Origin: Aerococcaceae bacterium DSM 111022
Lineage (GTDB): Bacteria > Bacillota > Bacilli > Lactobacillales > Aerococcaceae
NCBI GenBank assembly: GCA_015863195.1
Contig: JACBXO010000006.1
Span: 62,001 to 126,000 of the forward strand
Direction of reading: 5' to 3'
Length of the DNA stretch: 64,000 nucleotides
The notes below the pieces were generated by a model, which saw only the letters and a list, made by a program, of their open reading frames with translations, ran no database searches and had not been told where the DNA came from. Made by a program: the position numbers and the translations under genes. Shown in pieces: positions 8,448-17,135 of this stretch (position 1 is its first letter; every line of letters starts with the position of its first letter).

Positions 8448-8465
8448 TCGTGAAGTTTTTCACAT
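8448..8465. promoter_or_regulatory. Rex operator (adhE)
   Basis: TCGTGAAGTTTTTCACAT matches the Rex consensus TTGTGAAATTTTTCACAA at 15 of 18 positions. It sits directly upstream of the adhE -35 box. Rex represses fermentation genes when NADH is low. Confidence 0.75.
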
Positions 8466-8505
8466 TATTTTTTACAAAGAAACCTTGATTTTATCATTTC
8501 TTGTT

Positions 8506-8521
8506 ATGAAAACGCTTACTT
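8506..8521. promoter_or_regulatory. cre site (CcpA)
   Basis: ATGAAAACGCTTACTT fits the cre consensus WTGNAANCGNWWNCAW at all but one position. It lies about 65 bases upstream of the adhE -35 and about 38 bases upstream of the divergent acetyltransferase -35. Confidence 0.7.
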
Positions 8522-8522
8522 C

Positions 8523-8540
8523 ATGATAAAAATTTCACAA
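8523..8540. promoter_or_regulatory. Second Rex-like site
   Basis: On the minus strand TTGTGAAATTTTTATCAT: the left half is a perfect Rex half-site and the right half is degenerate. It lies two bases from the cre site. Confidence 0.5.
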
Positions 8541-8558
8541 ACTTTACGAAGGATTCCC

Positions 8559-8588
8559 TTGTCTTCAATAATGCAATAATTATATAAT
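8559..8588 (+). promoter_or_regulatory. Probable promoter of the acetyltransferase gene
   Basis: -35 TTGTCT (8559-8564), 18-base spacer, -10 TATAAT (8583-8588). Confidence 0.6.
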
Positions 8589-8613
8589 GGATATTTGAGA
8601 GGTGATGTTAATT

Positions 8614-9105
8614 TTGACAAAAATAGTACGTAAAGCAACGATTAGTGACATGCCAGCTGTTTTGAATATCTATCATTATTATGCGGATGAGACGACAATA
8701 TCATTTGCTGAAGAAACACCTGATTTATTTTATTTTGTAGATAAACTCCCTGAATCTGGTGAGCGTAATAGTTTTCTGGTTTGTGAGGAAGACGGAGCAA
8801 TTGTAGGATACGCTTACTCTAATTATTATAGTAGCAGCTATGGCTACCGCCATACGAGAGAGTTATCAATTTATACTAATAACCAAGCCACCTCTAAGGG
8901 TGTGGGACAAGCTTTACTGAATGAGATAATCAATGAATTAAAGAGACTAAATATTCATGTTTTAATTTCAGTCATTACTGCTGGAAATGAACCTAGCATA
9001 AAATTTCATTTGAAGAATCAGTTTGAAGAAGTGGGCTTTTTAAAAGAAGTCGGTCATAAATTTGATCAGTGGCTTGATGTTCATATTTTACAAAGAATTT
9101 TATAG
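8614..9105 (+). CDS. GNAT-family N-acetyltransferase (phosphinothricin acetyltransferase-like)
   Basis: About 163 aa with the arrangement of the Pat/Bar-like GNAT subgroup: IRKAT-SDMPAVLNIYHYY at the N terminus, an AEETPDLFYF segment, the central ELSIYTNNQATSKGVGQALL acetyl-CoA loop (variant of Q/RxxGxG/A), and a late HLKNQFEEVGFLKEVGHKF strand-helix. It probably acetylates a small amine; the substrate is unknown. A start at TTG 8614 puts GAGAGGTG nine bases upstream; ATG 8605 and GTG 8602 overlap that site, so the start is uncertain by three or four codons. Its own promoter and terminator suggest a single-gene unit. Confidence 0.8.
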   Translation: MTKIVRKATISDMPAVLNIYHYYADETTISFAEETPDLFYFVDKLPESGERNSFLVCEEDGAIVGYAYSNYYSSSYGYRHTRELSIYTNNQATSKGVGQALLNEIINELKRLNIHVLISVITAGNEPSIKFHLKNQFEEVGFLKEVGHKFDQWLDVHILQRIL

Positions 9106-9114
9106 CATTAAAAG

Positions 9115-9146
9115 AAGCTTTTCAGTCACTGCTGAAAAGCTTTTTT
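9115..9146. terminator. Terminator between acetyltransferase and def
   Basis: Stem AAGCTTTTCAG/CTGAAAAGCTT (9115-9125/9132-9142) followed by six T on the plus strand. It sits between convergent genes. Confidence 0.85.
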
Positions 9147-9157
9147 AGTCTTTAATA

Positions 9158-9724
9158 TTATAATACGATGGTATTATCGTCCGCTTCCCAAGGTTTCTCA
9201 GGATTAATATGATCATAGAATAAAATCCCTTTTAAATGATCAATTTCATGTTGCGTAACAATTGCTTCATAGTCGCTTAATTTTACCTCGTAAAAAACCC
9301 CTTCAATGTCCTGATACTCGAAAGTGACACGTCTTGGACGTGGAACAAGCCCAGGTACTGAACGAGGAACAGATAGACACCCTTCTCCTTCAGAAAGCGC
9401 CGCTTTTTTAACTGAATGTTTTAAGATACGTGGATTGATGAACACTTCGTCAATAATAACATCCGTCACATTTCCATCTTCATCAAATTCTGTTAAATAA
9501 ATGGCAAAAATTTGTTTGGAAACACCTAATTGTGGTGCGGCTACACCAACTCCAGGTCTTAAATTATATTTTTCAGCAATTTCAGGTGTTTGACTATTAA
9601 TCAAAAATTCACGCATTTCCTCAATAAGCTTTTCATCTTCCTCACTTAATGGGAATTGCACAGGTTCCGCTACTTCTCTTAAAATTGGGTCGTCTTCAGC
9701 AGCAAAGTTTTTCATTGTAATCAA
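9158..9724 (-). CDS. def: Peptide deformylase
   Basis: 188 aa with all three deformylase motifs: GVGVAAPQLG (motif 1), EGCLSVP (motif 2, Cys metal ligand) and QHEIDHLKG (motif 3, HEXXH). It removes the N-formyl group from nascent proteins. The long Gram-positive type 2 form with insert FLINSQTPEIAEKYNL is seen. The start is TTG at 9724, giving MITMKNF, the usual N-terminus of this type; GGAGGA lies nine bases upstream. The TTG overlaps the hflX stop (TTGA), so it is translationally coupled to hflX. Confidence 0.95.
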   Translation of the reverse strand: MITMKNFAAEDDPILREVAEPVQFPLSEEDEKLIEEMREFLINSQTPEIAEKYNLRPGVGVAAPQLGVSKQIFAIYLTEFDEDGNVTDVIIDEVFINPRILKHSVKKAALSEGEGCLSVPRSVPGLVPRPRRVTFEYQDIEGVFYEVKLSDYEAIVTQHEIDHLKGILFYDHINPEKPWEADDNTIVL

Positions 9725-10971
9725 TATTTTTCTTCCTCCTTATCTTCTTTCGTTTTGTTACGATAACCGATTAATTCATAATAATTTTTTTCTTCGTTAA
9801 AATCAACCGATGTGATTAAAGTATTTTGTTGATACAAAGCAAGTAAATCGCCTTCATCTGGCAATACGGTAACAGAAAATGCTTCGGCATTGTCTAGGCA
9901 AATCGACCAAATACGTTGTTTTAATTGTTCAACATCCACTTCATTTTTAGCCGAGATGGTAATATTTGGAAATAATGTCGGCTCGAATGGTTGGGTTAAT
10001 TTATCTATTTTATTATAGACAGTCAAAATTGGAATGTCATAGATTTCTAAATCCTTTAATAATTCAAGCACTGTTTGTTCATGCGTACTTGACGCTGGAT
10101 GACTCGCATCAACAACATGTAATAAAACGTCCATATAACGAATTTCTTCCAATGTGGACTTAAATGCATGCACTAATTGTGTCGGTAAGTCTTCAATAAA
10201 TCCAACGGTATCTGTAATCGTAAAAGCATCATGGCCATTAATTTTGAATTTACGTGTTAATGGATCTAATGTCGCAAACAATTGATCTTTAACATAAGTA
10301 TCCTGACTTGTTAATGCAGTTAATAAAGTTGATTTCCCAGCATTCGTGTAACCAATTAAACCAATATTAAATTCACGACCACTAATACGACGTTGTCTAG
10401 TACGTTCACGGTGTTTTTCAACTTGCCTTAATTCTTTCTTAATTGCAAGCATTCTAGAACGAATATAACGTCGGTCCGTTTCTAATTGAGTTTCACCGGG
10501 ACCTCTCGTTCCAATTCCCCCACCTTGACGTGATAATGCTAGACCTTTTCCGATGATTCGAGGTAATAAATAATCATACTGTGCCATTTCCACTTGTAAT
10601 TTACCTTCACGGCTATTGGCACGCATAGCAAAAATATCTAAAATTAATTGCGTACGGTCAATGACTCGAACACCAATTTCTTGTTCTAAATTAGCATTTG
10701 TTGACGGAGATAATTCATTTTGTGAAATAATTAAATCAATATCATGACTTTCAACATATAAAACAATATCTTCTAATTTCCCTTTTCCAACAAGTGATCG
10801 ATTATCAATATGTGATAATTTCTGAGTTATTTGGTGAATCACAATTCCACCCGCCGTTTCAGTTAAGGCAGATAATTCTTTCATTAAATTAAAAAAGGAT
10901 TCATCCGTAACTTCTCGGGTTTGTACTCCGATTAATAAGACTCGTTCGGGACTTTTTCCCGTTTCAATCAT
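9721..10971 (-). CDS. hflX: Ribosome-associated GTPase HflX
   Basis: About 416 aa. The N-terminal HflX domain contains the glycine-rich segment RQGGGIGTRGPGETQLETDRR, then a G domain with GYTNAGKSTLL (G1), DTVGFI (G3) and NKID (G4). HflX binds the large ribosomal subunit and rescues stalled or 100S ribosomes under stress. The start is ATG at 10971, overlapping the miaA stop by eight bases; the upstream GTG 10983 coincides with the ribosome site AAAGGTG. The miaA-hflX pairing is widely conserved. Confidence 0.95.
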   Translation of the reverse strand: MIETGKSPERVLLIGVQTREVTDESFFNLMKELSALTETAGGIVIHQITQKLSHIDNRSLVGKGKLEDIVLYVESHDIDLIISQNELSPSTNANLEQEIGVRVIDRTQLILDIFAMRANSREGKLQVEMAQYDYLLPRIIGKGLALSRQGGGIGTRGPGETQLETDRRYIRSRMLAIKKELRQVEKHRERTRQRRISGREFNIGLIGYTNAGKSTLLTALTSQDTYVKDQLFATLDPLTRKFKINGHDAFTITDTVGFIEDLPTQLVHAFKSTLEEIRYMDVLLHVVDASHPASSTHEQTVLELLKDLEIYDIPILTVYNKIDKLTQPFEPTLFPNITISAKNEVDVEQLKQRIWSICLDNAEAFSVTVLPDEGDLLALYQQNTLITSVDFNEEKNYYELIGYRNKTKEDKEEEKY

Positions 10972-11917
10972 TATCGATAACACCTTTCTGTAAATGTTTT
11001 ATCATTTTTTGATCCGCTTCTTCTAGTGCATTATCTTGGCTCATATCCAGCCAAACTGGATTCTTCATTCGATTTCTAAACCAAGTCAATTGGCGTTTGG
11101 CGTAGCGTCTTGAATTTTGTTGTATTGTTTCCATGACATCCTCTTTAGAGATATGTCCATCAAAATATGGGAACCATTCTTTATATCCGATTCCCTTTAA
11201 TGATTGCCAATCGGCACCATTAGCTTTTTGATAAATTGTTTTAACTTCTTCTTCTAAACCAGCTTCAATCATCATTAAAACGCGGCGGTTAATTCGGTCA
11301 TATAAAAGGTCACGGGGTCTATCTAATACAAATAACAATTCATTAAAGACAGAGTGTTTCTCTTGATGACTTGTTTGGTCTGAGAATAATTCACCACTTA
11401 CTTCAATAACTTCAAGTGCCCGAATCGTTCGTCGTAAATTTTGATGCGGTATTTTTTCAGCTGCTGCTGGATCAATTTGATTTAATCGCTCCCACATTGC
11501 TAAGTTACCAAGCATTTCTGCTTCTTCTTCTAGTTTTACTCTTATTTCTGGGTTTTCAGCTTGACCAAACTCTAGGTCATATAACAGTCCTTCAAGATAT
11601 AGTCCGGTACCGCCCACTATAATAGGCAGTTTACCTCGATTATAAATATCTAAAACAGCTTTTGTTGCAGCTTCTTTAAATAAATTGGCATTATATTCTG
11701 CGTCAGGTTCTAAGATATCTAACAAATGATGTGGGATATTAGCCATCTCTTCACGTGTGATTTTACCTGTACCAATATCTAATTGACGGTATACTTGTAA
11801 ACTATCTCCATTTATAATTTCACCATTAAACTTTTCGGCTAAATGAATACTTAAGTCAGTCTTCCCCACCCCAGTGGGACCTGCTAATACAATCAGTGGA
11901 ATTTGTTGATAATCCAC
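10964..11917 (-). CDS. miaA: tRNA dimethylallyltransferase
   Basis: 317 aa. It has the P-loop LAGPTGVGKTDLS near residue 12, GDSLQVYRQLDIGTGK and the DLSIHLA helix of MiaA. It transfers a dimethylallyl group to A37 of tRNAs reading codons that start with U, the substrate coming from isoprenoid synthesis (ispA lies nearby). The start is GTG 11917, sharing one base with the recN stop codon; AAAGGA lies about 11 bases upstream inside recN. Part of the recN-miaA-hflX-def transcript. Confidence 0.95.
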   Translation of the reverse strand: MDYQQIPLIVLAGPTGVGKTDLSIHLAEKFNGEIINGDSLQVYRQLDIGTGKITREEMANIPHHLLDILEPDAEYNANLFKEAATKAVLDIYNRGKLPIIVGGTGLYLEGLLYDLEFGQAENPEIRVKLEEEAEMLGNLAMWERLNQIDPAAAEKIPHQNLRRTIRALEVIEVSGELFSDQTSHQEKHSVFNELLFVLDRPRDLLYDRINRRVLMMIEAGLEEEVKTIYQKANGADWQSLKGIGYKEWFPYFDGHISKEDVMETIQQNSRRYAKRQLTWFRNRMKNPVWLDMSQDNALEEADQKMIKHLQKGVIDND

Positions 11918-13665
11918 TATACATCACGTCCTTTTGTATGATATTGCGATAATAATTCTTCCGCTAACTCAAGTGAAGCTGCCGTTGTTTCTTCTCCTGA
12001 AATCATTTTAGCAATGATATCTTGACGCTCTACTCGGTTCAATGTATCCACTCTTGATACCGTTCGTCCTGCTTGAAGCGCTTTAGAGATAAATAATTGT
12101 GTTTCAGCGATCGCAGCGACTTGTGGTAAGTGAGTGATACATAGTACTTGATGAATTTCACTGATAAGTGCCATTTTTTGAGCGATGGCCTGGGCCACAC
12201 GTCCAGATACACCGGTATCAATTTCGTCAAAGACCATGGTTTTTGGTAAAGAATCACGGCTGAATACTGTTTTAAGAGCTAACATAAACCGTGATAGCTC
12301 ACCTCCCGATGCTACTTTTATCAGAGGTTTTAAACTTTCTCCAGCATTTGTAGCAACATAAAATTCCGCTAGATCATAGCCATAAACATTAAGCTGTAAA
12401 TATGATTTTTGATTGGTAATAGCCGACAAGCTCGTCATTAACGCTTCATCTTGTTGTGACTCAGTAAAACGCACGTCAAAACGACTATTAGCCATATACA
12501 AATCATCAAGCTCTTTTAAAATAGCTTCTGTTAAATTAAGGGCTAAATATTTCCGTGATTTATGAAGTTGCGCCGCTAATTCAAGCGTCTTATCATAAGC
12601 AGCTTCAACTCTGACAGCTAATTTTTCAACATATTGCTCACGGTGCGTAATTTGATAAATCTCTTCCGATATTTCTTCATAATAAGCTAATATTTCTGGA
12701 ATTGTCATATTATATTTTCGTTTAACCTGGCTCAATGTCATTAAACGCGCTTCGATTTCATCAATAGACTGATTATCGATGTCTCCCATATCAGAGAGTG
12801 CGACTTGACCCGCTATATCTTCAATTTCATAAGTCACTTGATTGATACGCTCTGGTAATTCTGCATAACGATTGTCCATTTTTTCAATGGCTGTCAAAAG
12901 TTCTTGCGTTTTTTCAAGCTGACCTAGAATAGCATAATCACTATCTGTAAACAATTGATTTAATTCTTCCACTTGTCTGGTAAATTCTTGTTGATTTTGC
13001 AGACGTCGGCTCGTTGCCTCTAATTCCTCATCTTCACCTTCGATTAACTGAATTTCTTCGATTTCTGTCGCTTGAAATTCAATAAAACTTAATCGTTGAC
13101 GTTGATCCGTTTCATCTTGGTGGCTATTTAACCAGTCATTTCTTAAATCACGGTAAGCATTATACTGTTCACGGTATGCAGTAAGTAATGCTTGGTGATC
13201 TGGTTCACCGAAAGCATCTAGTAATTTTAAATGTTCTTTCGGGTTCAATAATGATTGATGTTCATTTTGACCATGGATATCCGATAAATATTGGCCAATC
13301 TTTTTCAAAGTCGTTACATTTGATAATTGCCCATTTAAACGGATAATATTTGTACCTGACTTTTGAATTTCACGGCGAATGATGAGTGGATCTGCCTTTA
13401 AATCAATATCCATCCCCAATTTATCTAGTTCTCGTTGGACTTTTTCTGGTTTTTCCAACGAAAACATTCCTTCGACAATTAATTTATCAAAGCCCTCACG
13501 AATAAAACTCGTTGAACCACGACCACCACATAAGATACCGAGGGCATCAATGATAATCGATTTCCCTGCCCCTGTTTCACCTGACAGCACGGACATCCCA
13601 TCCCTGAAGTCAATTTGAACGGCATCAATAATCGCAAAATTTTCAATTGATAATGTAATTAACAT
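11917..13665 (-). CDS. recN: DNA repair protein RecN
   Basis: 582 aa, SMC-like ATPase. Walker A is LSGETGAGKSIIIDALG near residue 30, coiled-coil arms span about 160-370, the signature is VASGGELSRFMLALK, and Walker B is MVFDEIDTGVSG near residue 475. RecN acts early in double-strand break repair. GAGGGAGA precedes the ATG. In many Firmicutes argR/ahrC sits between tlyA and recN; here that space (164 bases) has no such gene. Confidence 0.96.
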   Translation of the reverse strand: MLITLSIENFAIIDAVQIDFRDGMSVLSGETGAGKSIIIDALGILCGGRGSTSFIREGFDKLIVEGMFSLEKPEKVQRELDKLGMDIDLKADPLIIRREIQKSGTNIIRLNGQLSNVTTLKKIGQYLSDIHGQNEHQSLLNPKEHLKLLDAFGEPDHQALLTAYREQYNAYRDLRNDWLNSHQDETDQRQRLSFIEFQATEIEEIQLIEGEDEELEATSRRLQNQQEFTRQVEELNQLFTDSDYAILGQLEKTQELLTAIEKMDNRYAELPERINQVTYEIEDIAGQVALSDMGDIDNQSIDEIEARLMTLSQVKRKYNMTIPEILAYYEEISEEIYQITHREQYVEKLAVRVEAAYDKTLELAAQLHKSRKYLALNLTEAILKELDDLYMANSRFDVRFTESQQDEALMTSLSAITNQKSYLQLNVYGYDLAEFYVATNAGESLKPLIKVASGGELSRFMLALKTVFSRDSLPKTMVFDEIDTGVSGRVAQAIAQKMALISEIHQVLCITHLPQVAAIAETQLFISKALQAGRTVSRVDTLNRVERQDIIAKMISGEETTAASLELAEELLSQYHTKGRDV

Positions 13666-13744
13666 CTACATCTCCCTCGTCTCATAGTCATTTTCTATTT
13701 TAAAAAGTGTTTTATGAAAAGGCTTAACAGCCTGCTGTTATCAA

Positions 13745-13750
13745 ATTATA
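13745..13750 (-). promoter_or_regulatory. Possible -10 element for recN
   Basis: Perfect TATAAT on the minus strand in the tlyA-recN gap, with no convincing -35 box at 16-18 bases. An AACAG/CTGTT hairpin lies just downstream of it. Confidence 0.35.
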
Positions 13751-13829
13751 CAATAAAGTAAGTCCTTTGTGCTTAAATAACAACTTAAATTTTACTTACA
13801 TTTCAGACCAATAAAACAACACGAAGCCG

Positions 13830-14642
13830 TTAAATTAGCTCATGAGCTTCTTTAACGACTTTTTGTGTGTCAATCGAAAGATTCGTCTGGTTTTCTGGTT
13901 GTCTAATATTCTTCAAGTGAGCAAGAAATTCAATATTTCCTTCGCCTCCTTTAATTGGCGAATAAGTCACTTCTTCAATACCAAATCCAATTTTAGCAAT
14001 AAAAGCGAGAACTTCATCTAATACTGCTAAATGAACTGCTGGGTCTTTGATAATACCATTTTTACCAATACGTTCTGGACCGGCTTCAAATTGTGGTTTG
14101 ATTAATGCCAGAACACTACCATCTGCTTCTAAGATTCCTTGAAGTGGCGGCAAAATGAGTGAGAGCGATATAAACGAAACATCAATACTGGCGATCGTTG
14201 GCGTACCCTTTGTAAAATCTTCCGGTTCTGAATAGCGGAAATTTTGACGTTCCATCACAATCACTCGGTCATCTTGACGTAACTTAAATGCCAATTGATT
14301 ATAACCAACATCTAAGGCATAACTTAACTGAGCGCCATTTTGGAGAGCCGCATCTGTAAATCCGCCTGTTGATGCACCTATATCTAATAAAATTTGATCG
14401 GTCATATCAATATCAAATGCTTCAATGGCACGTTCTAATTTATAGCCACCTCTTGATACATATTTCGGTTTTTCACCTTTAATATATAGTTCTGTATCCA
14501 CAGGTATCTTTTCTCCCGCTTTATCATAACGTTGTTCTTTACGGTCATAGACTTTCCCAGCCATGATTAATCGTTGTGCTTGTTCACGAGAATCTGTGAG
14601 GCCTGCTTGGAAAACTAACTTATCGACACGTTCCTTTTTCAT
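13830..14642 (-). CDS. tlyA: TlyA-family rRNA methyltransferase
   Basis: 270 aa. An N-terminal S4 RNA-binding domain (KERVDKLVFQAGLTDSREQAQRLI) is followed by an FtsJ-like methyltransferase with the SAM-binding motif LLDIGASTGGFTDAAL (near residue 86) and the catalytic-type IASIDVSFISLSLIL and LIKPQFEAG. TlyA proteins 2'-O-methylate cytidines of rRNA; some are annotated as hemolysins. The ATG overlaps the ispA stop by four bases. A hairpin of GTCGTTAAA with TTTAACGGC spans the stop codon and could end transcription, but its T tract is poor. Confidence 0.92.
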   Translation of the reverse strand: MKKERVDKLVFQAGLTDSREQAQRLIMAGKVYDRKEQRYDKAGEKIPVDTELYIKGEKPKYVSRGGYKLERAIEAFDIDMTDQILLDIGASTGGFTDAALQNGAQLSYALDVGYNQLAFKLRQDDRVIVMERQNFRYSEPEDFTKGTPTIASIDVSFISLSLILPPLQGILEADGSVLALIKPQFEAGPERIGKNGIIKDPAVHLAVLDEVLAFIAKIGFGIEEVTYSPIKGGEGNIEFLAHLKNIRQPENQTNLSIDTQKVVKEAHELI

Positions 14643-15547
14643 ACATTTAATTCCTTTGCTAACTGTGTCACATCAATATAAGACACAAATTCTTTCAAGA
14701 AACTAAATGGTTTACCTGTATCTTTTTCAAGTTTTTTAATAATTTGATTAATTTGGCTAATTTCGTCAGCTAAAGCTTCTACTGCCCCTTTAGTCGTTAA
14801 TAAATAAGGATAAGTATTCTTTTCATTCACTTCGTCAGAATTACCTGATTTACCTGTTAATTCCTGATTACCTGTTAAATCTTTCAAATCATTATGAATT
14901 TGATACGCTAACCCAAAATGGCGACCAAACTCGCTTAATTCCCCTCGAACATCCGCATCTAAATCTAAAATAATGGCTGCCGCATCAATCGAAAAACTAA
15001 ACAAACGCCCTGTCTTTTTAGAATGAATTTCTTTCAGTTCATCTAAAGAAATTTCACGTCTTTCTGATTGTAAATCTTTTATCTGACCAGCAACCATCCC
15101 ATGCGCTCCTGAAGCAGATACTAATTCCTGAATCAATTGAATACGTTGTTTGGGCTTCAATTGATCATCTTCAGCGATTAACCCAAATGCCTCCGTTAAT
15201 AAAGCATCCCCAGCTAAAATTGCCGTTGCTTCATCAAATTGTTTGTGACTAGTTGGCTGACCACGACGTAAATCATCATTATCCATTGCCGGTAAATCAT
15301 CATGAATCAGTGAATAAGTATGAATATATTCCAACGCAATTGCCGTTTTCATCCCTAATTTAATTTTCTTTGAGCCATAAATATAAAGAACCGCCAAAAG
15401 TAAAGTCGGACGTAGGCGTTTCCCGCCTGTTTGCAGAGAATACATCATTGGTTTTAACAATTCAATATCTGCCTCTTGCTCGAATAATTGCTCATTTAAA
15501 TTTTCTTCAAATAATTTACGGAGATTTTTAAATTGATTATTTGACAT
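14639..15547 (-). CDS. ispA: Polyprenyl (farnesyl) diphosphate synthase
   Basis: 302 aa with GGKRLRPTL, the first Asp-rich motif DDLPAMDNDD (near residue 80) and GAHGMVAGQ. It condenses isopentenyl diphosphate with allylic diphosphates to farnesyl or longer chains for cell wall and tRNA modification. The second motif, usually DDxxD, reads QIHNDLKDLTGN, with Asn in place of the first Asp. It overlaps xseB by 11 bases and tlyA by four, so it sits inside the folD-xseAB-ispA-tlyA operon. No dxs follows, unlike Bacillus, consistent with a mevalonate-pathway lactic acid bacterium. Confidence 0.93.
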   Translation of the reverse strand: MSNNQFKNLRKLFEENLNEQLFEQEADIELLKPMMYSLQTGGKRLRPTLLLAVLYIYGSKKIKLGMKTAIALEYIHTYSLIHDDLPAMDNDDLRRGQPTSHKQFDEATAILAGDALLTEAFGLIAEDDQLKPKQRIQLIQELVSASGAHGMVAGQIKDLQSERREISLDELKEIHSKKTGRLFSFSIDAAAIILDLDADVRGELSEFGRHFGLAYQIHNDLKDLTGNQELTGKSGNSDEVNEKNTYPYLLTTKGAVEALADEISQINQIIKKLEKDTGKPFSFLKEFVSYIDVTQLAKELNV

Positions 15548-15770
15548 TTTCTACACCATCCAATAAAACTTCACCCTGATCCGTCATCATTTTAGCAACC
15601 GTCTCTTCAGCATCTGTTAATGTTTTTTGGCAATATTGACTTAATTTAATGCCTTCTTTATAAGCAGTTAAAGCTTGTTCCAATGGTAAATCCCCTTGTT
15701 CTAACTGCTTAACAATTTCTTCTAATTTAGCCATCGCTGACTCAAATGTCATGGTTTCTTGTTTACTCAT
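15537..15770 (-). CDS. xseB: Exodeoxyribonuclease VII small subunit
   Basis: 77 aa, normal for XseB, with FESAMAKLEEIVKQLEQGDLPLEQALTAYKEGIKLSQYC-type helices (only part quoted: LEEIVKQLEQG and YKEGIKLSQYC). It forms the small subunit of the exonuclease VII complex. The start at 15770 has AAGGAG nine bases upstream, inside the end of xseA, and overlaps the xseA stop by eight bases. Confidence 0.93.
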   Translation of the reverse strand: MSKQETMTFESAMAKLEEIVKQLEQGDLPLEQALTAYKEGIKLSQYCQKTLTDAEETVAKMMTDQGEVLLDGVENVK

Positions 15771-17133
15771 TTTCCATCTCCTTATCATCAACAGTGATTT
15801 CATCCACCGTCACCATACTATGCCCGTCCCCAAAACGGACCTTTAATAGGTCGCCTTTAGATAAATCTCTTGCAGATTTAATAATTTTATCTTCCCGCTC
15901 AGTAATTGTATACCCGCGAGCTAACGTGCTCATCGGACTATGCGCCTCTAATAATTGATCCAGTAATTGACGATCTTGCTTTAATTTTACAACCATTTGC
16001 TGGATTGATTGATTTAATTGCTTCGTTTGATTGTCAACACTCTGATTTAAATACTGAATACGTGGCATAGGAGTCAACGCTTGTAATTGTTGACTTAAAT
16101 AATTTATTTGATAATTATTTTGTTGAAAGTATTGCACTTGGCCTTGTTGTAAGCGGTCGTTTAATCGGTCCAAGTCCTGTATAAAGGGTTGATATAGTCT
16201 ATCTGGTTGCGTTAGAACATAAGACTGGCTAAAGCGTTCTAATTGCTTACGTTGCCCACTTAAACGTTGTGTCGTCGCAAACACTAATCGCTCTTGTAGA
16301 CCATTGATAAATGTTAATACTTCAGTTAATACTGGAACAGCCATTTCCGCTGCAGCTGTTGGTGTAGGTGCTCTACGGTCAGCTACTAAATCTGCGATCG
16401 TCGTATCGGTTTCGTGACCGATTGAAGATATAACGGGTAGTGAACAATTTAAAATTGCTACAGCAACCTTCTCCTCATTAAATGGCCATAAGTCCTCTAT
16501 TGAACCCCCACCACGAGCAACGATGACCGTATCGTACTCATCTTTATGTGCTTCAATTTGTCTAAAAGCTTCCACAATTTCCCCAGCAGCCTCTTCCCCT
16601 TGCACTCTTGTTGGATAAACAACGATTTGTGCAATTGGAAAGCGTCTTTTCACTGTTGTGATAATGTCACGAATAACTGCTCCTGACGGACTAGTAATAA
16701 CCGCAATCTTTTTAGGAATAATAGGGATTGGTTTCTTAGGTTGATCAAACCAGCCTGCTTTTTCCAATTTTTCCTTTAATTGTGCGAATGCTAAATAAAA
16801 CGCACCTAAACCATCAGGTTCAATTGAATCAATAATGATTTGATATGTTCCCCGAGCTGGATAAGTTTGAATACGTCCACGGGCATAAACTTTCATACCT
16901 TCTTCAAGCTTAAATTTAATTTTTGAGAATGCTCCCTTAAACATAACCGCACTAATTTGGACCGCATCATCTTTTAAATTAAAATATTGATGGGCATTGG
17001 GACGATTCCGGTAATTCGAAATTTCCCCCACTACAAATATTTGTTGTAAGTATGGATCACGGTCAAATTTGGCACTAATATATTTAGACAGTGCGCTGAT
17101 AGTGAGATACTTTTCTCGGTCTAGTTGTGCCAT
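15763..17133 (-). CDS. xseA: Exodeoxyribonuclease VII large subunit
   Basis: 456 aa. An N-terminal OB fold (FVVGEISNYR, near residue 33) is followed by the nuclease core with ITSPSGAVIRDI, VIVARGGGSIEDLWPFNEE and SSIGHETDTTIADLVADRRAPTP (key residues GHETD and RAPTP), then a long coiled coil. With XseB it digests single-stranded DNA to oligonucleotides in both directions. Starts two bases after the folD stop codon. Confidence 0.96.
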   Translation of the reverse strand: MAQLDREKYLTISALSKYISAKFDRDPYLQQIFVVGEISNYRNRPNAHQYFNLKDDAVQISAVMFKGAFSKIKFKLEEGMKVYARGRIQTYPARGTYQIIIDSIEPDGLGAFYLAFAQLKEKLEKAGWFDQPKKPIPIIPKKIAVITSPSGAVIRDIITTVKRRFPIAQIVVYPTRVQGEEAAGEIVEAFRQIEAHKDEYDTVIVARGGGSIEDLWPFNEEKVAVAILNCSLPVISSIGHETDTTIADLVADRRAPTPTAAAEMAVPVLTEVLTFINGLQERLVFATTQRLSGQRKQLERFSQSYVLTQPDRLYQPFIQDLDRLNDRLQQGQVQYFQQNNYQINYLSQQLQALTPMPRIQYLNQSVDNQTKQLNQSIQQMVVKLKQDRQLLDQLLEAHSPMSTLARGYTITEREDKIIKSARDLSKGDLLKVRFGDGHSMVTVDEITVDDKEMENE

Positions 17134-17135
17134 AC

